Made by a program: the position numbers and the translations under genes | Part shown: positions 36,504 to 48,190 of the stretch, one piece after another | Numbering within the stretch: the first letter of the stretch is position 1 | Layout of the letters: each line of letters starts with the position of its first letter | Source of the DNA: Myxococcales bacterium | GTDB taxonomy: Bacteria; Myxococcota; Myxococcia; Myxococcales; Anaeromyxobacteraceae | Reading direction: 5' to 3' | Length of the DNA stretch: 64,000 bases | Assembly: GCA_021806645.1 (NCBI GenBank) | Contig: JAJZQX010000013.1 | Location: 1-64,000 of the forward strand | The notes under the pieces: model-generated | Databases searched by the model: none | What the model saw: only the letters and a program-made list of their open reading frames with translations | Told to the model about the DNA's origin: nothing

Positions 36504-37931
36504 GTGCTCCTCCTGGTCGCCGCCCCGCTCCTGCTCGCCGCCGTCGCCTTCGCGGCGCCGTGGAGCCGGCTGCGACCGCCGGTGCTGCTGGCCGGCGCGC
36601 TGGTCCACTTCGGGACGGTGGCGTGGCTCTGGGCGGCGCCGCCCGCGCCGGCGTTCGGCGGGTGGCTGGCCATCGACGCCGCCGGCCAGCTCGTCCTCCT
36701 GCTGGTCAGCACGCTCTTCCTGGTCTGCGCCGTCTACGCCCAGGGCTACCTGGCCCGGCGCCGCGACCGCGACAACCGCGCCTTCGTGGGTGGTCTCCTC
36801 GTGCTGCTGGCCGCCATCTCCGCGGTGGCCATGGCGCAGCACCTCGGCCTGCTCTGGGTGGCCATCGAGATCACCACGCTGGCGACGGCCCCGCTCATCT
36901 ACTTCAACCAGAACGAGCTCGCGCTCGAGGCGGCCTGGAAGTACCTGGTGGTCTGCTCGGTCGGCATCGCCATGGCGCTCCTCGGGACCTTCCTGCTGGC
37001 GCTGGCCTCGGCCGGTCCGGGTGGCCCCCGCTCGCTGCTGCTGGCCGACCTGGTGGCCGCCGGCCCCGGCCTGGCGCGTCCCTGGGTCCGCTTCGCCTAC
37101 GTCTTCCTGCTGGCCGGCTACGGCACCAAGATGGGGCTGGCCCCCTTCCACGCCTGGAAGCCGGACGTCTACGGCGAGGCCCCCGGCCTCCTCGGGGCCC
37201 TGCTCTCCGGCGGCGTCACCAGCGTGGCCTTCCTGGGCATCATCCGCGTGCTCCAGGTCTGCCTCGCCGCCGGGGAGGGTGGTTTCGCTCGCCAGGCGCT
37301 GGTGGCGCTGGGGCTGCTCTCCATCGGCCTGGCGGCCGTCTTCCTGATCCGGCAGCGCGACCTGAAGCGCATGCTGGCCTACTCCAGCGTGGAGCACATG
37401 GGCATCCTGGTGCTCGGCGTCGGGCTCGGCGGCGCGGCGGCCACCGGCGCCTTCCTGCACCTCCTCTACAACGGCCTCACCAAGGGGGCGCTCTTCCTCA
37501 CCGCCGGGAACATCCACCGCGCCTTCGGCACCAAGGACATCGACAAGCTGCGGGGCGCGGCGCGGGTCCTGCCGGTCTCCGGTCCGGTCTTCCTGGCGGC
37601 CTTCCTCGCCATCACCGGCTCGCCGCCGTTCGCCCCGTTCTTCAGCGAGTTCGCCATCCTCGACGGGGCCGTGCAGGCCGGGGCCTGGGGCCCGGCCGCG
37701 GCCTACCTGGTCGGCCTCGCGGTCATCTTCGTCGGCATGGGGGCCACGGTGCTGCGCGTCGTGCAGGGGGTTCCACCCGAGGAGGCGAGATCGACGGCCA
37801 TGGGCGACACGCTGCTGACCGCCGGTCCGCCGCTGGCGCTCCTGGCGGCGATCCTGGCGCTCGGCCTCTGGGTGCCGGCGCCGCTGCGCACGCTGGTCGG
37901 CGCGGCGGCGGCGCTGGTGGGGGGCGGGTGA
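36504..37931 (+). CDS. HyfF-like antiporter/proton-pump membrane subunit
   Basis: 475 aa with a GTG start 4 bases after hyfE. About 14 spans, NuoM/N type. Conserved charges: Glu in LLWVAIEITTLATAPLIY, Lys in GYGTKMGLAPFHAWKPDVYGEAPGLLGALLSGG and RQRDLKRMLAYSSVEHMGILVLGVGL. HyfF together with HyfB gives the complex two antiporter-like pumps. A separate HyfD is not present. The stop overlaps the start of the large subunit by one base. Confidence 0.88.
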   Translation: MLLLVAAPLLLAAVAFAAPWSRLRPPVLLAGALVHFGTVAWLWAAPPAPAFGGWLAIDAAGQLVLLLVSTLFLVCAVYAQGYLARRRDRDNRAFVGGLLVLLAAISAVAMAQHLGLLWVAIEITTLATAPLIYFNQNELALEAAWKYLVVCSVGIAMALLGTFLLALASAGPGGPRSLLLADLVAAGPGLARPWVRFAYVFLLAGYGTKMGLAPFHAWKPDVYGEAPGLLGALLSGGVTSVAFLGIIRVLQVCLAAGEGGFARQALVALGLLSIGLAAVFLIRQRDLKRMLAYSSVEHMGILVLGVGLGGAAATGAFLHLLYNGLTKGALFLTAGNIHRAFGTKDIDKLRGAARVLPVSGPVFLAAFLAITGSPPFAPFFSEFAILDGAVQAGAWGPAAAYLVGLAVIFVGMGATVLRVVQGVPPEEARSTAMGDTLLTAGPPLALLAAILALGLWVPAPLRTLVGAAAALVGGG

Positions 37932-39457
37932 TGCCGGGGCGGGTCCTGCTGGTCGCCAATGGCCAGGCGGTGGACGCCGCGGCCGTCCCGCGCCTCCCGC
38001 CGGAGGAGTTCCAGCAGATCCTCTCGGACGCGGTCACCGCCGGGGCCAGGGTGTCGGCCTATTACGGCCAGGCCCTGCCCGGGCAGCCCGAGGCGGTGCT
38101 GGTGACCGCGGTCCTGGCCAACGACGCGGAGGGGCGGCTCGGCCTGCTGGCCACCGTGGCCGGGGAGTCCCTCCCGTCCCTCGCCGAGGAGTGCCCGTCG
38201 CTGCAGCTCTTCGAGCGGGAGCTGGCCGAGCAGTTCGGCGTGGTGCCGCTCGGCCATCCGTGGTTGAAGCCGGTGCGGTACGAGCATCCGATGGGCGGTA
38301 AGGGCGCGGCGCGAGGGACGGCCGCCGCTCGCCCCACCATCCCGGGCGACACGCCCTTCTTCGCCGTCACCGGCGAGGAGGTCCACGAGGTGGCGGTGGG
38401 CCCGGTGCACGCCGGCATCATCGAGCCGGGCCACTTCCGCTTCCAGTGTCACGGCGAGCACGTCTTCCACCTCGAGATCTCGCTCGGCTACCAGCACCGC
38501 GCCATCGAGCGGATGCTGCTGGGTGGCCCCTCGCGCCGCACCACCGTGCTGGTGGAGTCGATCGCCGGCGACACCGCGGTGGGCCACGCCGTGGCGTCGG
38601 CGCGGGCCGTCGAGGGGCTGGCGGGCGTGGAGGCGCCCCCGCGCGCCGCGGCGTTGCGGGCCGTGGCGCTCGAGCTGGAGCGGCTGGCCAACCACGTCGG
38701 CGACCTCGGCGCGCTGGCGGGCGACGTCGGCTACCTGCCGGCGGCCAGCTTCTGCGGGGCGCTGCGGGCCGACTACCTCAACGCCCTCGCCGAGATCTGC
38801 GGCAACCGGTTCGGCCGTGGCCTGGTGGTGCCGGGCGGGGTTCGCTTCGACCTCCCGGCGGAGGCCGGCGTGCGGCTCGCCGTCCGGCTGGCGCTCACCT
38901 GGGAGAAGGTGGAGGAGGCCGCCGGGCTCTTCTTCGAGTCGGCGTCGGTCAGGAACAGGACCGACGGGACCGGCCTCCTCGGCAAGGAGGTGGCCGTGCA
39001 GCTCGGGATGGTCGGCCCCGCCGCGCGTGGCTCGGGCCTGACGGTGGACGTCCGGCGCAGCCACCCGTTCCCGCCGTACACGGCCACCCGGGTGCCGGCG
39101 GTGACCGCCTCGAGCGGCGACGTCTTCGCGCGGGCCTGGGTCCGGCTCGAGGAGGCCCGCCACTCGGCGCGCCTGGTGGGCGAGTGGCTGCGTGCCCTCC
39201 CGCCCGGAGAGGTGCGTTCCGAGCTCCCGGCGCTGGCGCCGCACCGGCTGGCCGTCTCGCTGGTCGAGGGCTGGCGCGGCGAGCTCTGCCACGCCGTCAC
39301 CACCGGCGGCGACGGCCGGTTCGACCGCTACAAGGTGGTGGACGCCTCGTTCCACGACTGGATGGGGCTCCAGCAGGCGCTGCGCGCCGAGCAGATCTCC
39401 GACTTCCCGCTCTGCAACAAGAGCTTCAACCTCTCCTACTGCGGACACGACCTGTGA
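37931..39457 (+). CDS. HyfG/HycE-like large subunit lacking the NiFe ligands
   Basis: 508 aa: an N-terminal NuoC-like domain (about 1-125, ending ERELAEQFGVVPLGHPWLKPVRYEH) fused to a NuoD/hydrogenase-large domain. The N-terminal metal motif, normally ExxCGxCxxxH, reads E209-SIAGDTAVGHA with no Cys. The C-terminal motif, normally DPCxxC, reads C495-NKSFNLSY-C504-GHDL: two Cys but eight residues apart, four residues from the natural end. Hydrogenases carry a C-terminal peptide removed by a maturation protease; none is present here. The subunit therefore should not bind a NiFe centre and resembles the Ehr (energy-converting hydrogenase-related) group. Its reaction partner is unknown. Confidence 0.9.
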   Translation: MPGRVLLVANGQAVDAAAVPRLPPEEFQQILSDAVTAGARVSAYYGQALPGQPEAVLVTAVLANDAEGRLGLLATVAGESLPSLAEECPSLQLFERELAEQFGVVPLGHPWLKPVRYEHPMGGKGAARGTAAARPTIPGDTPFFAVTGEEVHEVAVGPVHAGIIEPGHFRFQCHGEHVFHLEISLGYQHRAIERMLLGGPSRRTTVLVESIAGDTAVGHAVASARAVEGLAGVEAPPRAAALRAVALELERLANHVGDLGALAGDVGYLPAASFCGALRADYLNALAEICGNRFGRGLVVPGGVRFDLPAEAGVRLAVRLALTWEKVEEAAGLFFESASVRNRTDGTGLLGKEVAVQLGMVGPAARGSGLTVDVRRSHPFPPYTATRVPAVTASSGDVFARAWVRLEEARHSARLVGEWLRALPPGEVRSELPALAPHRLAVSLVEGWRGELCHAVTTGGDGRFDRYKVVDASFHDWMGLQQALRAEQISDFPLCNKSFNLSYCGHDL

Positions 39458-40272
39458 AGGGACTCCTGCGAACCCGGCTCCACCTGGGCCGCCAGACCAT
39501 CGCCTATCCGGACGGGCCGGCCCGCTTCCCGGAGCGCTTCCGTGGCCGGCCGGCGCTCGCCCCGGAGCGCTGCGCCGAGGGCTGCCAGCGCTGCGAGGCG
39601 GTCTGCCCCACCGAGGCGATCAGCGGCGCGGCGCTGAAGGCGCTCGCCCTCGACACCGGCGCCTGCACCTTCTGCGGGCTCTGCGAGGAGGCGTGCCCCG
39701 AGCAGGCCATCGTCTTCACGCGCGACTACCGGCTCGCCATGCGGAGCCGCGACGAGCTGGTGATCCGGGGCGACCTGCCCCAGCTGGCCGCCGCGCTCGA
39801 CGCCAGGATGAAGCGGCTCTTCGGCCGCTCGCTGAAGCTGCGGCAGGTGTCGGCCGGCGGGTGCAACGGCTGCGAGGCCGAGCTCAACGCGGCCGGAAAC
39901 GTCCAGTTCGACCTCTCCCGCTTCGGGATCCAGTTCGTGGCCTCGCCGCGCCACGCCGACGGCCTGGTGGTGACCGGGCCGGTGACGGAGAACATGCGGG
40001 ACGCGCTCCTCGCCACCTGGGAGGCGACGCCCGCCCCGCGGCTGCTCATCGCGGTGGGGGCGTGCGCCTGCTCCGGCGGTCCGGTGGCGGGGAGCCCGGT
40101 CTGCGCCGGGGGGCTGGCCGGGGTCATCCCGGGTGCCCAGGTCGATCTCTGGATCCCCGGCTGCCCGCCGCACCCGGTCACCCTGCTCGACGGCCTGCTC
40201 CGGCTGCTGGGGCAGATCGAGGGCGACGACCTGCGGCTCGAAGGGACAGGGGTGATCGAGCCGCCGGCGTGA
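39454..40272 (+). CDS. Fused HyfH-HyfI: 2x[4Fe-4S] ferredoxin plus NuoB-like small subunit
   Basis: 272 aa from the GTG at 39454, overlapping the large-subunit stop by 4 bases. Residues about 38-95 hold two 4Fe-4S motifs ([13 protein letters not shown] and [12 protein letters not shown]). Residues about 125-255 are the small subunit with its proximal cluster Cys: [15 protein letters not shown] and PGCPPHP. In E. coli these are two proteins (HyfH and HyfI); here they are one chain. All cluster ligands are kept, in contrast to the large subunit, so electrons can still be relayed through the complex. Last gene of the operon. Confidence 0.9.
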   Translation: MKGLLRTRLHLGRQTIAYPDGPARFPERFRGRPALAPERCAEGCQRCEAVCPTEAISGAALKALALDTGACTFCGLCEEACPEQAIVFTRDYRLAMRSRDELVIRGDLPQLAAALDARMKRLFGRSLKLRQVSAGGCNGCEAELNAAGNVQFDLSRFGIQFVASPRHADGLVVTGPVTENMRDALLATWEATPAPRLLIAVGACACSGGPVAGSPVCAGGLAGVIPGAQVDLWIPGCPPHPVTLLDGLLRLLGQIEGDDLRLEGTGVIEPPA

Positions 40273-40320
40273 CGCGCCAACGGCGCGGAAGGGGCTGGGA
40301 GGGGGCGCCGGGTGTCCCCT

Positions 40321-40355
40321 GGACACGGGACACGGGACACGGGACACGGGACTCG
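40321..40355. repeat. 7-bp tandem repeat
   Basis: Four perfect GGACACG units and one variant (GGACTCG), located between the hyf-like operon and the collagen-like gene. A preceding GTGTCC can pair with the first GGACAC. No coding role. Confidence 0.85.
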
Positions 40356-40456
40356 GATTCCCGGTCACAGACGATTCGCTCGTAGGTCAACCTCTTGGGT
40401 TGTTACATTCAGTCGCACCACGTCTCACCCCCCCCCCACACGTTCCAGGAGACACC

Positions 40457-41131
40457 ATGTCGCGTATCGCCAAGCTGGCTTCAATCATGGCTGGACTGAC
40501 TCTTCTCGCCGGTTGCTCCGGTTCCAAGGGCGCGGACGGAGCGGTCGGTCCCACTGGCCCCACCGGTGCCACGGGCGCCACCGGTCCCACCGGTCCCGCG
40601 GGCACGGACGGAGCGGTCGGTCCCGCGGGTCCTGCTGGTCCCACCGGCGCGACCGGCCTAACCGGAGCGACCGGTCCCGCTGGCGCGACCGGTCCCGCTG
40701 GCGCGACCGGCCCGCAGGGCATCTCGGGCGTGGTCAACACGCGGTATGTCAACACCGCCACCGGGAGCGCGGCCTTCGTCGGCAGCGCCTTCCAGTACTT
40801 CTGCAAGACCCCCGCTTACGTCGCCGGAGTCAATGAGCGCGCCGTGATCATCGTCCAGGCCTCGGTAGAGTTCCTGCCGGTCGGCTCCGGCCTCGGCGTG
40901 CGGCCCGGCTACAACGTGAACGGCGGCGCAGACATCAACTTCGGCGTTTGGCACTATCAGAAGAACAACGGTAACGGCGCGGCCGGCGTCACCAACGGCA
41001 TGAGCGGCGTGCTCAACCTGACGGCCGGTTCCACCTACATCTTCTCGGCGGCCGTGAACGATTCGGAATCCGTCGGGTTCCCGGCGACCTTCGTCTACTG
41101 CAACACCCTGGTGACGGTCGTCAAGATCTAG
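40457..41131 (+). CDS. Lipoprotein with collagen-like Gly-X-Y repeats
   Basis: 224 aa from the ATG at 40457 with AGGAGA upstream. Residues 1-20 are a lipoprotein signal with lipobox LAGC (Cys20). Residues 25-91 are 22 uninterrupted G-x-y triplets (mostly GPT, GAT, GPA, with GAD and GTD), a bacterial collagen-like stalk expected to form a triple helix. The C-terminal 130 residues are beta-rich with several Cys and aromatic residues ([31 protein letters not shown]) and look like a trimeric head domain; no family recognised. The protein is probably displayed at the cell surface. The repetitive codons (ACCGGTCCC-type) make the gene prone to length change. Confidence 0.85.
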   Translation: MSRIAKLASIMAGLTLLAGCSGSKGADGAVGPTGPTGATGATGPTGPAGTDGAVGPAGPAGPTGATGLTGATGPAGATGPAGATGPQGISGVVNTRYVNTATGSAAFVGSAFQYFCKTPAYVAGVNERAVIIVQASVEFLPVGSGLGVRPGYNVNGGADINFGVWHYQKNNGNGAAGVTNGMSGVLNLTAGSTYIFSAAVNDSESVGFPATFVYCNTLVTVVKI

Positions 41132-41197
41132 AGGCAAGCTGGTCAGGACTCGGCGCGAGGCGCGGGGCAGCAAGGCCCGCGCCCCCGCCTCCTCATC

Positions 41198-41788
41198 ATG
41201 GCCCCTCCCTCCCATCCTCCCGCCGCGCGCCGGTCGACCCCCTGGCGCCTCGCGCTCGGGGCCCTGCTGGTCGCCGGGCTCTCCTTTCTGGCTGGCCGCG
41301 CCTCGATCGACGAGTCGCCGCGCCAGGCCGGCGTGAGCGGGCCCGAGGCGCCGGAGCGCCAGCCCGAGCCGTGGAACGGTCCGCCGCAGCAGCCGGGCGC
41401 ACAGCAGCCGGCACCGGCACAAGCACAGGCACCGGCAGAGGCCGGCGCCGTGGCGCCATCGACCCCGACCCCGGCGCCACGGTTCGCGTCGCCGGCCCTC
41501 ATCGAGCGGGTCCAGCAGGAGACCACGGTGGCGCTTCAGGCGCAGCGGGAGGTCATCTCGTCGCGCTGCTGGCCAGAGCAGCCCGGTCACACCGTCGCTC
41601 GTCCACGCAGCGTGACCTTTCAGGTGGTCTTCGACGGGCAGGGTCAGGAGATGTCCCGCAGCCTCGCCGAAGAGAGCGGCGACCTCCCTCCCAGCGTCCA
41701 GGCCTGCTTGATCAACATGGGCGAGGCGGTGCGGATCCAACCGCCCGGCCTGGATCTCTCCGTCACCGCCACCGTCGAGCTGCGCTGA
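41198..41788 (+). CDS. Membrane-anchored protein, TonB-like layout, function unknown
   Basis: 196 aa with an ATG start. One transmembrane helix at about 17-34 (LALGALLVAGLSFLAG) is followed by a Pro/Ala/Gln-rich linker to residue 90 and a C-terminal globular part (about 100-196) with VTFQVVFDGQGQEMSRSLAEESGDLPPSVQACLINMGEAVRIQPPG and a closing VTATVEL strand. The strand pattern and two Cys residues resemble the AgmX/PglI or TonB C-terminal folds common in myxobacteria, which is a loose comparison. No neighbours suggest a partner. Confidence 0.6.
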   Translation: MAPPSHPPAARRSTPWRLALGALLVAGLSFLAGRASIDESPRQAGVSGPEAPERQPEPWNGPPQQPGAQQPAPAQAQAPAEAGAVAPSTPTPAPRFASPALIERVQQETTVALQAQREVISSRCWPEQPGHTVARPRSVTFQVVFDGQGQEMSRSLAEESGDLPPSVQACLINMGEAVRIQPPGLDLSVTATVELR

Positions 41789-41790
41789 CG

Positions 41791-43566
<1,776 letters not shown>

Positions 43567-44214
43567 CTACCGCTTGCCGAGCGCCGCCTTGGCCCACCTC
43601 CAGAGGCGGCGCGGCGTCGGCGAGAGGCGGAAGGCCAGCCGCCGGGCTCGCCACAGCACGGCGCCACCGGCGCGCGGGTCGAGGGCGTCGAGCAGCGGCA
43701 GGGCCTCGGCCTTGCGCCCGCAGCGGGCCAGCAGGCGGGCCAGCAGGAGGGTCACCTCGACGTGACCGGGTTCGATCTCGAGCGCGCGGCGCAGCACCTG
43801 GACGCCGACCTCCCGGTGGCGCGAGTGGAGCAGCTCCTGGCCTCCGGCGCGCAGGGCGGCGACGGCGTCGGCGCGCCGGTCGCGCAGCAGGTGGAGGCGG
43901 GTGAGCTCCTGCCAGAGCGGATACTCCTCCGGGAAGGTTTCCGCCGCCTGGCGCCGGAGCGAGACGGCGCGATCGATGAAGCCGGCCTTGAGCTGACCGT
44001 CGGCGGCCAGCGCGAAGCTCTCCAGCGCCTCCGCCTTCAGGCCCCGCCGGGCCAGCAGCGGCGCCAGCTTGGCGTGGATGGCGAGGTCGCCGGGGGCGAC
44101 CTCCAGCGCCTTGCGGTAGCCGGCCACCGCCTGCTTGACGCGGCCGCGCGAGCGGGCCCGATCCGCCACGGCCACCAGCTCGGTGCGGTTCTTGGGACGA
44201 CGGCGCCAGAACAA
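43567..44214 (-). CDS. Tetratricopeptide-repeat protein
   Basis: 215 aa with an ATG start. After a very basic start (FWRRRPKNRTEL) it contains about five degenerate TPR units (VKQAVAGYRKALEVAPGDLAIHAKLAPLLARRGLKAEALESFALA, VGVQVLRRALEIEPGHVEVTLLLARLLARCGRKAEALPLLDAL) and ends in a basic helix. It is 3 bases after the SspB-like gene on the same strand, so the two form an operon. Function unknown. Confidence 0.7.
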   Translation of the reverse strand: MFWRRRPKNRTELVAVADRARSRGRVKQAVAGYRKALEVAPGDLAIHAKLAPLLARRGLKAEALESFALAADGQLKAGFIDRAVSLRRQAAETFPEEYPLWQELTRLHLLRDRRADAVAALRAGGQELLHSRHREVGVQVLRRALEIEPGHVEVTLLLARLLARCGRKAEALPLLDALDPRAGGAVLWRARRLAFRLSPTPRRLWRWAKAALGKR

Positions 44215-44217
44215 TCT

Positions 44218-44634
44218 CTAGTCCCTTCGCCCGCCCTCGATGACCGCGAAGCGCGGCCTGGGGCGCACCGGGGCGGCCAGGATGCCGCCCATGACCGCCT
44301 CCCACGGGAAGGCGCAGTCGCGGCGCCGGCCGCGGAAGGTGAGGGCGACGCGGACGCCCCACTCGTCGAGCATCACCTCGGGGCAGTCGCGCCCCACCAC
44401 CAGGTTGAGCCGGACCAGCGGCTCCTCGGCCAGGTAGTCGGGCAGCTCGGCGCCGGGCGTCTCGGGGGCCACGATGAGGCACTCCACGTGGGCGGCGGCG
44501 CGGCAGGCGGCCAGCATGTCTTCGTAGCGGCGCTGCAGCGCGAAGAGCTCGAGGGCGCCCTCGGACCAGGACGGGCAGGCCGGTGTGCAGGGGCCCTCGG
44601 GCGGGTGATCGTGGGCGCTCATCCGGGCTCCCAT
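44218..44634 (-). CDS. SspB-like protein (possible ClpXP adaptor)
   Basis: 138 aa with an ATG start. The C-terminal two thirds read VRLNLVVGRDCPEVMLDEWGVRVALTFRGRRRDCAFPWEAVMGGI, the strand and loop pattern of SspB, in which a substrate-tag groove is followed by a PWEAV-type helix. SspB delivers ssrA-tagged proteins to ClpXP. The short Cys/His-containing N-terminus differs from E. coli SspB, and the flexible C-terminal ClpX-binding tail is short here (FAVIEGGRRD). clpX and clpP lie less than 3 kb away, divergently. The assignment is by pattern. Confidence 0.5.
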   Translation of the reverse strand: MGARMSAHDHPPEGPCTPACPSWSEGALELFALQRRYEDMLAACRAAAHVECLIVAPETPGAELPDYLAEEPLVRLNLVVGRDCPEVMLDEWGVRVALTFRGRRRDCAFPWEAVMGGILAAPVRPRPRFAVIEGGRRD

Positions 44635-44696
44635 CTACCACCCCGCGCGCGAGTCGTCAGGTCCGGTCGTGTGGTAAAGCTCCGTCGCCCCCACTC

Positions 44697-44778
44697 GGGC
44701 GGGTGGCGGAACTGGCAGACGCGCGGGACTTAGGATCCCGTGCCGAAAGGCGTGAGGGTTCGACCCCCTCCCCGCCCA
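44697..44778 (+). tRNA. tRNA-Leu (anticodon TAG)
   Basis: 82 bases. The acceptor GGGCGGG pairs with CCCGCCC, discriminator A, CCA not encoded. The anticodon arm CGGGA-CTTAGGA-TCCCG gives TAG. It has the long variable arm of class II tRNAs (TGCCGAAAGGCG) and a T-arm GAGGG/CCCTC. Confidence 0.93.
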
Positions 44779-44845
44779 TTTGGCCTTGACCCGGCCAGTC
44801 GCGCCGCGTACCTCTACCCCCCTTCAACGCATCCGAAGGAAAGCC

Positions 44846-46138
44846 ATGAAGATCAACGTCGAAACCGTCTCCCCCGTCGAGCGCAAGCTCACCGTCGAGG
44901 TCCCGCCCGAGCGCGTCGCCAGGGAGCTCGACAAGGCCTACGTGGGCGTGGGTCGCCGCGCCAAGCTGCCGGGCTTCCGCCCGGGCCACATCCCCCGCGC
45001 CGTGCTGGAGCGCAACTTCAGGTCCGAGGTGGAGCGCGACGTGGCCGAGCGGCTGGTCAACCTCACCTTCGTGGAGGCGGCGGCGGAGAAGGGGATCGAA
45101 CCGGTGGCCACGCCCAACGTGTCGCTGGACGGCCCGCTCGTCCCCGGGACCACCTTCAAGTACTCCGCCAAGGTGGAGGTCCGGCCCGCCATCGCCCCCA
45201 GGGACTACCGCGGCCTGGCCGTCACGCGGACCGCGCCGGTGGTGAACGACGACGCGGTCGGCGCCGAGCTGGAGAAGCTGCGCGAGCGCTTCGGCTCCCT
45301 GCAGCCGCTCGAGGGGCGCGAGGTGGCCGCCGAGGGGGACTGGGCGGTCATCGACCACGCCGGGACCATCGACGGGAAGCCGTTCGAGGGGAACGAGGCC
45401 CAGGGCGTGAGCGTCCGGGCCGCCCAGGGGAAGGTCGAGGAGGGGAACATCGCGCAGCTTATCGGCAAGAAGGTGGGCGACACCGTCGAGCTCGACGAGC
45501 CGTTCGCCGCCGACCACCGGAACGAGCAGCTGCGCGGCAAGACCGCCCACATGAAGATGACGCTGCGCGGCCTGCGGGTCCGCCAGCTGCCGGCGCTCGA
45601 CGACGACTTCGCCCGGATGGTCGGGGTCGAGGGGCTGGAGACGCTGGAGGCGCTCAAGGGGCGCATCCGGGGCGACCTGGAGCGGCGCGAGAAGCGGAAG
45701 TCGGACGGCGAGTTCAAGGACGCGCTCATCAAGGCGGCGCTGGCCAGGAACGACTTCGAGGTGCCGCCCTCGATGGTGGAGCGGACCATCGACAACATGC
45801 TGGAGTCCACCGTCGAGCGGTTCTCCCGCATGGGGCTCGACGTCGCCCAGCTCGATCTCGACGTGGCCCGGCTGCGGGCCGACCTGCGCGAGCAGGCACT
45901 GCTGCAGGTGCGCGGCAGCCTGTTGCTGGACGCGGTGGCCGAGGCGGAGAAGATCGAGATCGGGGCGGAGGACGTCCAGGCCGAGCTGGCCCGGCTGGCC
46001 GAGGAGGCCGGGGTCCCGCTCGCCAACCTGCAGCAGCAGATGCGCAGCGCCGAGGCCCGGTCTGCGCTACATAGCAGGGTGCGGGAGGAGAAGGCCCTCT
46101 CGCTGCTCGCCGAGGCGGCGAGCATCACGGCCGGGTAG
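44846..46138 (+). CDS. tig: Trigger factor
   Basis: 430 aa from the ATG at 44846, with GAAGGA upstream. The N-terminal ribosome-binding domain contains the signature ([23 protein letters not shown], equivalent to the GFRxGKxP loop). The middle PPIase domain starts near 150 ([21 protein letters not shown]), and the long helical C-terminal domain runs from about 260. It is the ribosome-bound chaperone that meets nascent chains, here with unusual FRPGHIP instead of FRPGKVP. tig-clpP-clpX in this order is a widespread bacterial cluster. Confidence 0.95.
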   Translation: MKINVETVSPVERKLTVEVPPERVARELDKAYVGVGRRAKLPGFRPGHIPRAVLERNFRSEVERDVAERLVNLTFVEAAAEKGIEPVATPNVSLDGPLVPGTTFKYSAKVEVRPAIAPRDYRGLAVTRTAPVVNDDAVGAELEKLRERFGSLQPLEGREVAAEGDWAVIDHAGTIDGKPFEGNEAQGVSVRAAQGKVEEGNIAQLIGKKVGDTVELDEPFAADHRNEQLRGKTAHMKMTLRGLRVRQLPALDDDFARMVGVEGLETLEALKGRIRGDLERREKRKSDGEFKDALIKAALARNDFEVPPSMVERTIDNMLESTVERFSRMGLDVAQLDLDVARLRADLREQALLQVRGSLLLDAVAEAEKIEIGAEDVQAELARLAEEAGVPLANLQQQMRSAEARSALHSRVREEKALSLLAEAASITAG

Positions 46139-46158
46139 GCCAGAGGAGCCAGCGCGCG

Positions 46159-46767
46159 ATGCCTTACATCCCCATGCCGTTCGTCGTCGAGCAGACCCAC
46201 CGCGGCGAGCGGAGCTACGACATCTACAGCCGGTTGCTGAAGGACCGGATCGTCTTCCTCGGCACCCCGGTGGACGACGACGTGGCCAACGTCATCATCG
46301 CGCAGCTCCTCTTCCTCGAGTCCGAGGACCCGGACAAGGACATCAGCCTCTACATCAACAGCCCGGGCGGCTCGGTCTCGTCCGGCCTGGCCATCTACGA
46401 CACCATGCAGTACGTGAAGCCGCAGGTGTCTACCATCTGCCTCGGGCTGGCCGCCTCCATGGGCGCCTTCCTGCTCGCCGGCGGCGCCAAGGGGAAGCGG
46501 TTCGCGCTCCCCAACGCCCGGGTCATGATCCACCAGCCCTCGGGCGGGGCGGGCGGGCAGGCCTCGGACATCGAGATCCAGGCCAAGGAGATCCTCAAGA
46601 CCAAGAAGCGGCTCAACGAACTGCTGGCGGCCAACACCGGACAGCCCTTCGAGCGGATCGAGAACGACGCCGAGCGCGACTACTGGATGAGCGGCGCCGA
46701 GGCCAAGGCCTATGGCCTCCTCGACGAGGTGATCGCCTCGAAGAAGGCGCTGGAGAAGAAGCCGTAA
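46159..46767 (+). CDS. clpP: ATP-dependent Clp protease proteolytic subunit
   Basis: 202 aa, ATG start. It has the catalytic Ser in [35 protein letters not shown] (GxxASMG) and the catalytic His in MIHQP. The Asp comes later, near [25 protein letters not shown]. ClpP forms the double-ring barrel that degrades proteins fed by ClpX. It lies 20 bases after tig and 42 bases before the clpX start. Confidence 0.97.
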   Translation: MPYIPMPFVVEQTHRGERSYDIYSRLLKDRIVFLGTPVDDDVANVIIAQLLFLESEDPDKDISLYINSPGGSVSSGLAIYDTMQYVKPQVSTICLGLAASMGAFLLAGGAKGKRFALPNARVMIHQPSGGAGGQASDIEIQAKEILKTKKRLNELLAANTGQPFERIENDAERDYWMSGAEAKAYGLLDEVIASKKALEKKP

Positions 46768-46809
46768 TAGAGTCGTGCCGCGGTGAGCGGGCCCGGGGAG
46801 GCAAGCGTG

Positions 46810-48048
<1,239 letters not shown>

Positions 48049-48190
48049 GGGGCGTGGCGCGGGGCGCTCGCAAGCTCGGCGCGCGCGACCGCCCCAGCAC
48101 CCCCCCCCGAAATCCACTTTGGGCGCCCAAAGCTGCGAAGGGGGGACTCCGGTCGGGGCGGACGCCGCCGGTCGAGGGAGCCCCGCCGGC

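Noticed and set aside
37931-39457. Functional NiFe hydrogenase
   Set aside because: The subunits are hydrogenase-4-like, but both CxxC ligand pairs are missing and there is no maturation-cleaved tail.
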